NCBI GenBank assembly: GCA_023436175.1
Contig: JAEZKE010000056.1
Span: 1-5,763 of the forward strand
Length of the DNA: 5,763 nucleotides
Source: Methanobacteriota archaeon
Lineage (GTDB): Archaea; Methanobacteriota; Methanobacteria; Methanobacteriales; Methanobacteriaceae
Reading direction: 5' to 3'
The notes below the pieces were generated by a model. The model was not told the origin of the DNA. It searched no databases and was given only the letters and a program-made list of their open reading frames with translations. Within the stretch, counting starts at the first letter, position 1. Each line of letters opens with the position of its first letter. The position numbers and the translations under genes are program-made. Positions 5,301 to 5,763 of this stretch are shown here, one piece after another.

Positions 5301-5763
5301 TTAATTTTCTCCTTTATATTCTAGAATTATTTTGTAAGCTTGCTCTGCATTATTTCCAATCTTAATAAATATATTTGGAATTTCTGATAAACAATCTTCA
5401 TTGTAGCAGTAGTATCGAATGATACGATCTGTAATATCTTTAATCAGTGTGCCGCATTGGCAAAATAATTTACCGGCTTGTGTCCAGTCATCACGCTGAT
5501 ACTCATCGCCTAGCTTCAATAATATGTTACCTAATCTATTATAATTACCATCAAAACAAATATCTTCTTTTTCATTGACTCCTAAAATCTCATTTGGAAG
5601 CTTAGGAACCATGCCAAAAAATTCTGTTATAGTTACCAGTGCATTTCTATATTCTTCTTCAGAAAATTTATCTTTCCAAGAAGGAAACTCCAATGCAATT
5701 TTATTGTAAGCATTAACTCCAACAAAGTCAGGTTTATTACATAACTGTCTCATAGCTTTATTA
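5301..5763 (-). CDS. Unrecognised Cys-rich protein, probably cut by right edge
   Basis: The last visible ATG (5753) gives 150 residues ending at the TAA at 5301, but the frame stays open through the three further codons to the window edge. No ribosome binding site precedes that ATG in the 10 visible bases, so the real start is probably outside the window. I do not recognise the family. The visible part is a soluble, mostly helical-looking protein with no signal peptide or membrane span. Numbering from the ATG, it has six Cys (5, 66, 98, 100, 116, 121), including CQC at 98-100 and CYNEDC at 116-121, which might bind a metal, though the spacing fits no standard zinc finger. No clear terminator follows; 143 nt separate its stop from the -35 box of the next unit. 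Confidence 0.6.
   Translation of the reverse strand, partial: NKAMRQLCNKPDFVGVNAYNKIALEFPSWKDKFSEEEYRNALVTITEFFGMVPKLPNEILGVNEKEDICFDGNYNRLGNILLKLGDEYQRDDWTQAGKLFCQCGTLIKDITDRIIRYYCYNEDCLSEIPNIFIKIGNNAEQAYKIILEYKGEN

Noticed and set aside
1..5763. CRISPR array, tRNA, rRNA, insertion sequence or attachment site
   Set aside because: I saw no regularly spaced direct repeats, no cloverleaf-like or rRNA sequence, no transposase or integrase motifs and no convincing target-site duplications.

Overview
The window looks like AT-rich chromosomal or accessory DNA from a low-GC Gram-positive bacterium, most likely a clostridial Firmicute. The grounds are low GC throughout, strong AAAGGA/GGGGAG-type ribosome binding sites, sigma-A-like promoters, and protein families (a YdiF/CplR-like ABC-F ATPase and a MacB/BceA-like exporter ATPase) typical of that group. 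I cannot name the species. Every gene I can support lies on the minus strand, so transcription runs right to left, in separate units split by long intergenic stretches.

Right to left: (1) 5301-5763 is an unrecognised, Cys-rich protein open to the right edge. (2) 5157-2959 is one regulated unit. It has a clean promoter (5129-5157), a leader with a 43-codon upstream ORF (5095-4964), a hairpin over that ORF's stop codon (4945-4974), a strong intrinsic terminator (4913-4942), and then a 641-residue ABC-F ATPase whose ATG lies only 28 nt past the terminator. This layout is typical of ribosome-mediated attenuation of antibiotic-resistance ABC-F genes. (3) 2958-2459 is mostly non-coding. It holds a weak terminator candidate, a possible 24-codon ORF with a good ribosome binding site, and the promoter of the next gene. 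(4) 2458-974 encodes a P-loop ATPase resembling the Sll1717 family. It is one continuous 494-codon frame broken by a single in-frame TAA at codon 204, just upstream of the Walker B motif. A terminator follows at 891-924. (5) 973-350 has no convincing gene but contains a strongly self-complementary block (682-782) and the promoter of the next gene, overlapped by a near-perfect palindrome. (6) 349-1 is the N-terminal third of an ABC exporter ATPase cut by the left edge.

Two of the genes (the ABC-F protein and the MacB/BceA-like exporter) belong to families often involved in resistance to ribosome-targeting antibiotics or antimicrobial peptides, and both have visible regulatory DNA. A resistance or stress neighbourhood is therefore plausible, but that is inference. 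The best candidates for something undescribed are the ABC-F leader with its upstream ORF and alternative pairings, and the ATPase interrupted by one stop codon.
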